A stretch of 64,000 nt of DNA from Enterobacter soli ATCC BAA-2102. Lineage in GTDB: Bacteria; Pseudomonadota; Gammaproteobacteria; Enterobacterales; Enterobacteriaceae. Positions 60,445 through 64,000 of the stretch are shown piece after piece; within the stretch, counting starts at the first letter, position 1; the number at the start of each line of letters is the position of its first letter. The stretch is taken from positions 20,506 through 84,505 of the forward strand of contig NZ_LXES01000030.1 of NCBI RefSeq assembly GCF_001654845.1. The letters run 5' to 3'. Both the position numbers and the translations under genes were made by a program. The notes under the pieces were generated by a model that searched no databases, was not told the DNA's origin, and worked only from the letters and a program-made list of their open reading frames with translations.

Positions 60445-63400
60445 ATGACTATGCTGCATTACAATCGCTCGCAACACTCTGTTTTTGCATTTATTTTTGT
60501 CATGTTGTTTTTCTTTGCGGCAACACCTGCTTCCTATGCCCGCGCAGATAACACCAATGACGTTCCCACGCGTGCCGATGTTCAGTCGCAACTCGATACC
60601 CTGAACAAGCAAAAAGATCTGTCGCCACAAGAAAAGCTCGTCCAGCAGGATTTAACCGAAACGCTGGAAACGCTTGATAAAATTGAGCGCGTGAAAGCAG
60701 AAACCGCCCAGCTTCGCCAGAAGGTTGCCCAGGCGCCGGACAATATGCGCAAGGCAACTGAGGCGTTGAATGCCTTAAGCGATGTCGATAACGATGATGA
60801 AACTCGCAAAACGCTCTCGACGCTATCGCTGCGTCAGCTGGAGTCTCGCGTAGCGGATCTGCTGGACGACCTGCAAACCGGTCAGTCCGACCTGGCCACT
60901 TACAATAGCCAACTGGTGTCGCTGCAAACCCAGCCAGAGCGCGTGCAAAACGCGATGTATTCGGCATCCCAACAGCTACAGCAAATCCGTAACCGTCTGA
61001 ATGGCACCACCGTTGGGGAAGGGGCTTTACGTCCTACTCAGCAGACGCTGCTGCTGTGCCAGCAGTCGCTTCTTAACGCGCAAATCGAGCAGCAACGTAA
61101 GAGCCTGGAAGGCAACACTGTCTTGCAGGATACGCTGCAAAAACAACGCGATTACGTCACTGCAAACATTAATCGTCTTGAGCACCAGCTTCAGCTGTTG
61201 CAGGAGGCGGTAAACAGCAAGCGCCTGACGCTCACGGAAAAAACCGCGCAGGAGGCCGTTTCGCCAGACGAGACGGCCCGTATTCAGTCCAACCCGCTGG
61301 TTAAACAGGAGCTGGACGTTAACCATCAGCTCAGCCAGCGCCTGATTCAGGCGACTGAAAGCGGTAACTCGCTGGTTCAGCAAAACATTAAAGTGAAAAA
61401 CTGGCTGGACCGTGCGCTCCAGGCGGAACGCAATATTAAAGAGCAGATTGCCGTACTCAAAGGCAGCTTGTTGTTGTCACGCATTTTGTACCAGCAACAG
61501 CAGACGCTGCCGTCCGCGGATGAGCTGGAAGACATGACCAACCGTATTGCCGATTTGCGTCTGGAGCAATTTGACGTAAACCAGCAGCGCGACACGCTTT
61601 TCCAGAGCGACGCTTTTGTTGCCAAAGTGGAAGAGGGGCACTCCAGTGATGTGAACCCTGAAGTACACGATGCGCTGTTGCAGGTGGTGGATATGCGCCG
61701 CGAGCTGCTTGACCAGCTCAACAAGCAGCTTGGTAACCAGCTGATGATGGCGATTAACCTGCAAATCAATCAGCAGCAGTTAGTCAGCGTCTCTAAAAAT
61801 CTTCAGGAGATCCTGACTCAGCAAATCTTCTGGGTAAACAGCAACAAGCCAATGGACTGGGACTGGATTAAATCCTTCCCAGAAACGCTGAAAGCGCAGA
61901 TCAAGAGCATGAAAATCACCGTGAACTGGGAGAAAGCCTGGCCTGCGGTGATGATTGCCTTCCTGGCCGGTTTGCCGTTACTGCTGATTGCAGGATTGAT
62001 TCGCTGGCGCCTTGGCTGGCTGAAGAAATATCAGGAGAAGCTGGCTCAGGAAGTAGGCCAACTGCGTAACGACAGCCAGCTTCATACGCCAAAAGCGATC
62101 CTGATAGACCTGATCCGCGCCCTGCCGGTCTGCCTGCTGATTCTGGCGGCCGGGCTGATCCTGCTTACCATGCAGCTCAATATCAGCGATTTGCTGTGGG
62201 CATTCAGTAAAAAACTGGCTCTGTTCTGGCTGGTGTTTGGCGTGTGCTGGAAAGTGCTGGAAAAAGACGGCGTTGCCGTGCGCCACTTCAATATGCCTGA
62301 GAAACTGACCAGCCACTGGCGTCGTCAGATTGTGCGTATCAGCCTCGCGCTTTTACCGCTGCACTTCTGGTCGGTGGTGTCTGAGCTTTCTCCGCTGCAT
62401 CTGATGGATGACGTACTGGGTCAGCTGGTGATTCTGCTGAACCTGCTGCTGATTGCCGTTCTGATGTGGCCGATGTGCCGTGACAGCTGGCGCGATAAAG
62501 AGTCTCACAATATTCGTCTGGTCACCGTGACGGTCCTGGCGATTATCCCGCTGGCGCTGATGGTGCTGACCGCAACGGGTTATTTCTATACCACGCTGCG
62601 TCTTTCCGGGCGCTGGATTGAAACCGTCTATCTGGTGATCGTCTGGAACCTGCTTTACCAGACGGTACTGCGTGGTTTGAGCGTGGCGGCTCGCCGTATC
62701 GCTTATCGCCGTGCGATCGCGCGTCGCCAGCATCAGGTGAAAGAGGGGGCCGAAGGCGCGGAACCTCAGGAAGAGCCAACCATCGCCCTGGAGCAGGTCA
62801 ACCAGCAGACGCTGCGTATCACCATGCTGGTTATGGTGTCGCTGTTCGGGGTGATGTTCTGGGCTATCTGGTCTGATTTAATTACCGTATTTGCGTATCT
62901 CGACAGCATCACTCTCTGGCAGTACAGCGGTACTGAAGCCGGGGCGGCGGTGATGAAAAGCGTCACAATGGGCAGCCTGCTCTTTGCGCTGGTGTCGTCG
63001 ATGGTCGCCTGGGCGCTGATCCGAAACTTACCGGGGCTGCTCGAAGTGCTGGTGCTGTCGCGGCTCAAGCTGCGTCAGGGGGCATCGTATGCCATTACCA
63101 CAATCCTGAACTATGTGATCATTATTGTCGGTGCAATGACGGTCTTTGGCTCGCTTGGCGTGTCATGGGACAAACTGCAATGGCTGGCCGCGGCGCTCTC
63201 GGTTGGTCTGGGCTTTGGCTTGCAGGAGATCTTCGGTAACTTCGTTTCTGGCCTGATTATCCTGTTCGAACGCCCGGTGCGCATTGGCGACACCGTGACC
63301 ATCGGGACCTTCTCCGGGACGGTCAGTAAGATCCGTATTCGTGCCACCACGATAACGGACTTCGATCGTAAAGAGGTGATCATCCCGAACAAAGCGTTCG

Positions 63401-63798
63401 TGACCGAGCGCCTGATCAACTGGTCGCTCTCCGACACGGTAACCCGCGTGGTGATCCGCCTGGGCGTGGCGTATGGATCGGATCTGGATAAAGTGAAAGA
63501 GGTTCTGCTGAAGGCGGCATCCGAACACCCGAAAGTGATGCACGATCCGGCACCGTCGGTATTCTTCACCACCTTTGGCGCGAGCACGCTGGATCACGAA
63601 CTGCGTTTATACGTGCGCGAACTGCGCGATCGCAGCTATACCGTGGATGAGCTGAACCGCTCTATCGATCGTCTGTGTCGTGAAAACGACATCAATATCG
63701 CCTTCAACCAGCTTGAGGTTCACCTGCGTAATGAAAAAGGTGACGAGCATACGGAAGTGAAGCGCGAGATTAAGGGTGACGATCCTACTCCGGCTTAA
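60445..63798 (+). CDS. mscK: Potassium-dependent mechanosensitive channel MscK
   Basis: Large MscS-type channel (KefA) that opens under turgor and is modulated by external potassium. The protein has 1117 residues from ATG 60445 (MTMLHYNRS), against 1120 in E. coli. A signal peptide ends near ASYARA. A long periplasmic coiled-coil region (about 40-480) is followed by 11 transmembrane helices. The MscS pore and beta domain is at about 880-1100: WLAAALSVGLGFGLQEIFGNFVSGLIILFERPVRIGDTV. It follows acrR in the same direction. Confidence 0.96.
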   Translation: MTMLHYNRSQHSVFAFIFVMLFFFAATPASYARADNTNDVPTRADVQSQLDTLNKQKDLSPQEKLVQQDLTETLETLDKIERVKAETAQLRQKVAQAPDNMRKATEALNALSDVDNDDETRKTLSTLSLRQLESRVADLLDDLQTGQSDLATYNSQLVSLQTQPERVQNAMYSASQQLQQIRNRLNGTTVGEGALRPTQQTLLLCQQSLLNAQIEQQRKSLEGNTVLQDTLQKQRDYVTANINRLEHQLQLLQEAVNSKRLTLTEKTAQEAVSPDETARIQSNPLVKQELDVNHQLSQRLIQATESGNSLVQQNIKVKNWLDRALQAERNIKEQIAVLKGSLLLSRILYQQQQTLPSADELEDMTNRIADLRLEQFDVNQQRDTLFQSDAFVAKVEEGHSSDVNPEVHDALLQVVDMRRELLDQLNKQLGNQLMMAINLQINQQQLVSVSKNLQEILTQQIFWVNSNKPMDWDWIKSFPETLKAQIKSMKITVNWEKAWPAVMIAFLAGLPLLLIAGLIRWRLGWLKKYQEKLAQEVGQLRNDSQLHTPKAILIDLIRALPVCLLILAAGLILLTMQLNISDLLWAFSKKLALFWLVFGVCWKVLEKDGVAVRHFNMPEKLTSHWRRQIVRISLALLPLHFWSVVSELSPLHLMDDVLGQLVILLNLLLIAVLMWPMCRDSWRDKESHNIRLVTVTVLAIIPLALMVLTATGYFYTTLRLSGRWIETVYLVIVWNLLYQTVLRGLSVAARRIAYRRAIARRQHQVKEGAEGAEPQEEPTIALEQVNQQTLRITMLVMVSLFGVMFWAIWSDLITVFAYLDSITLWQYSGTEAGAAVMKSVTMGSLLFALVSSMVAWALIRNLPGLLEVLVLSRLKLRQGASYAITTILNYVIIIVGAMTVFGSLGVSWDKLQWLAAALSVGLGFGLQEIFGNFVSGLIILFERPVRIGDTVTIGTFSGTVSKIRIRATTITDFDRKEVIIPNKAFVTERLINWSLSDTVTRVVIRLGVAYGSDLDKVKEVLLKAASEHPKVMHDPAPSVFFTTFGASTLDHELRLYVRELRDRSYTVDELNRSIDRLCRENDINIAFNQLEVHLRNEKGDEHTEVKREIKGDDPTPA

Positions 63799-63812
63799 CG
63801 TCTGCGGATGTT

Positions 63813-63908
63813 TTCCCCCTCGCCATCAGGGCTGAGGGATCCTCACAAAAAATACGAGCACGGATGGCTCCCTCTCCTCTTTGGGGAGAGGGTTGGGGTG
63901 AGGGGGAA
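63813..63908. repeat. Nested palindromic element downstream of mscK
   Basis: The outer arms TTCCCCCTC (63813-63821) and GAGGGGGAA (63900-63908) enclose an inner hairpin CCCTCTCC TCTTT GGGGAGAGGG (63870-63892). The inner part matches the REP-like copies at 4443 and 36810. The 96-base unit could be two REP units in opposite orientation. Confidence 0.65.
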
Positions 63909-63950
63909 CATACGGCTGAGGTAGTCATTCCGTTCACTGTATGTTCCTTG

Positions 63951-64000
63951 CTACTCTGTCACCACAATACCCGTGAACGTGCCAGGGTAGCTCACCGCCG
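63951..64000 (-). CDS. Possible C-terminal end of a gene continuing past the window
   Basis: On the minus strand one frame reads AVSYPGTFTGIVVTE and then a TAG stop at 63951-63953. The alternating small and hydrophobic residues near a C terminus resemble the end of a fimbrial subunit or other secreted beta protein. In E. coli the next genes after mscK are priC-region genes on other frames. Only 15 codons are visible, so this is a guess. Confidence 0.3.
   Translation of the reverse strand, partial: AVSYPGTFTGIVVTE

Overview
The window is bacterial chromosome from an enterobacterium. Gene order and protein sequences match the E. coli K-12 dxs-to-mscK segment, and most products differ from the E. 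coli proteins by only a modest number of residues. The chromosomal lacI-lacZ pair of the LacZ-1030 type, the cdsH-decR pair and the CCCTCTCC-type intergenic palindromes suggest Enterobacter or a close relative (Lelliottia, Leclercia). That genus assignment is an inference from recall, not a search. I see no phage, insertion sequence, plasmid functions, tRNA, rRNA or CRISPR array.

Layout. 1-6.6 kb: isoprenoid precursor genes dxs (cut by the window edge), ispA and xseB, then thiI, yajL, panE and yajQ. 6.6-15.5 kb, all on the minus strand: yajR, the cytochrome bo3 operon cyoABCDE, ampG and yajG. 15.8-25.2 kb, plus strand: bolA and a protein quality-control run (tig, clpP, clpX, lon, hupB, ppiD) with two good heat-shock promoters. 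25.3-38.8 kb: ybaV, fadM, queC, ybaE, cof, cdsH, decR, the heterodimeric ABC exporter mdlAB, the ammonium genes glnK-amtB behind a perfect sigma-54 promoter, tesB, ybaY and ybaZ.

38.9-52.7 kb is the accessory part. It is inserted around the 4.5S RNA gene ffs, where E. coli has only ybaA and pdeB. It holds an unrecognised 135-residue gene, a two-gene ribbon-helix-helix/small-protein module, the divergent yczR-yczE pair, lacI-lacZ without permease or acetylase, the nickel/cobalt efflux pair rcnA-rcnR, pdeB, the zinc-independent ribosomal paralogues rpmE2-rpmJ2 behind a Zur-like box, and a divergent GNAT/MocR pair. Several of these are a regulator facing its target with a visible operator between them, which is the typical form of small acquired modules.

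52.7-64 kb returns to the core order: ylaC, maa, hha-tomB, acrAB-acrR with a perfect AcrR palindrome, and mscK. The last 50 bases probably hold the end of a further minus-strand gene.

The best candidates for something undescribed are the small module at 39.9-40.4 kb, the adjacent unknown gene at 38.9-39.3 kb, a possible short transcript at 55.0-55.16 kb preceded by an RcsAB-like palindrome, and a terminator-plus-palindrome composite found twice in mirror orientation. No single large unknown system is visible.
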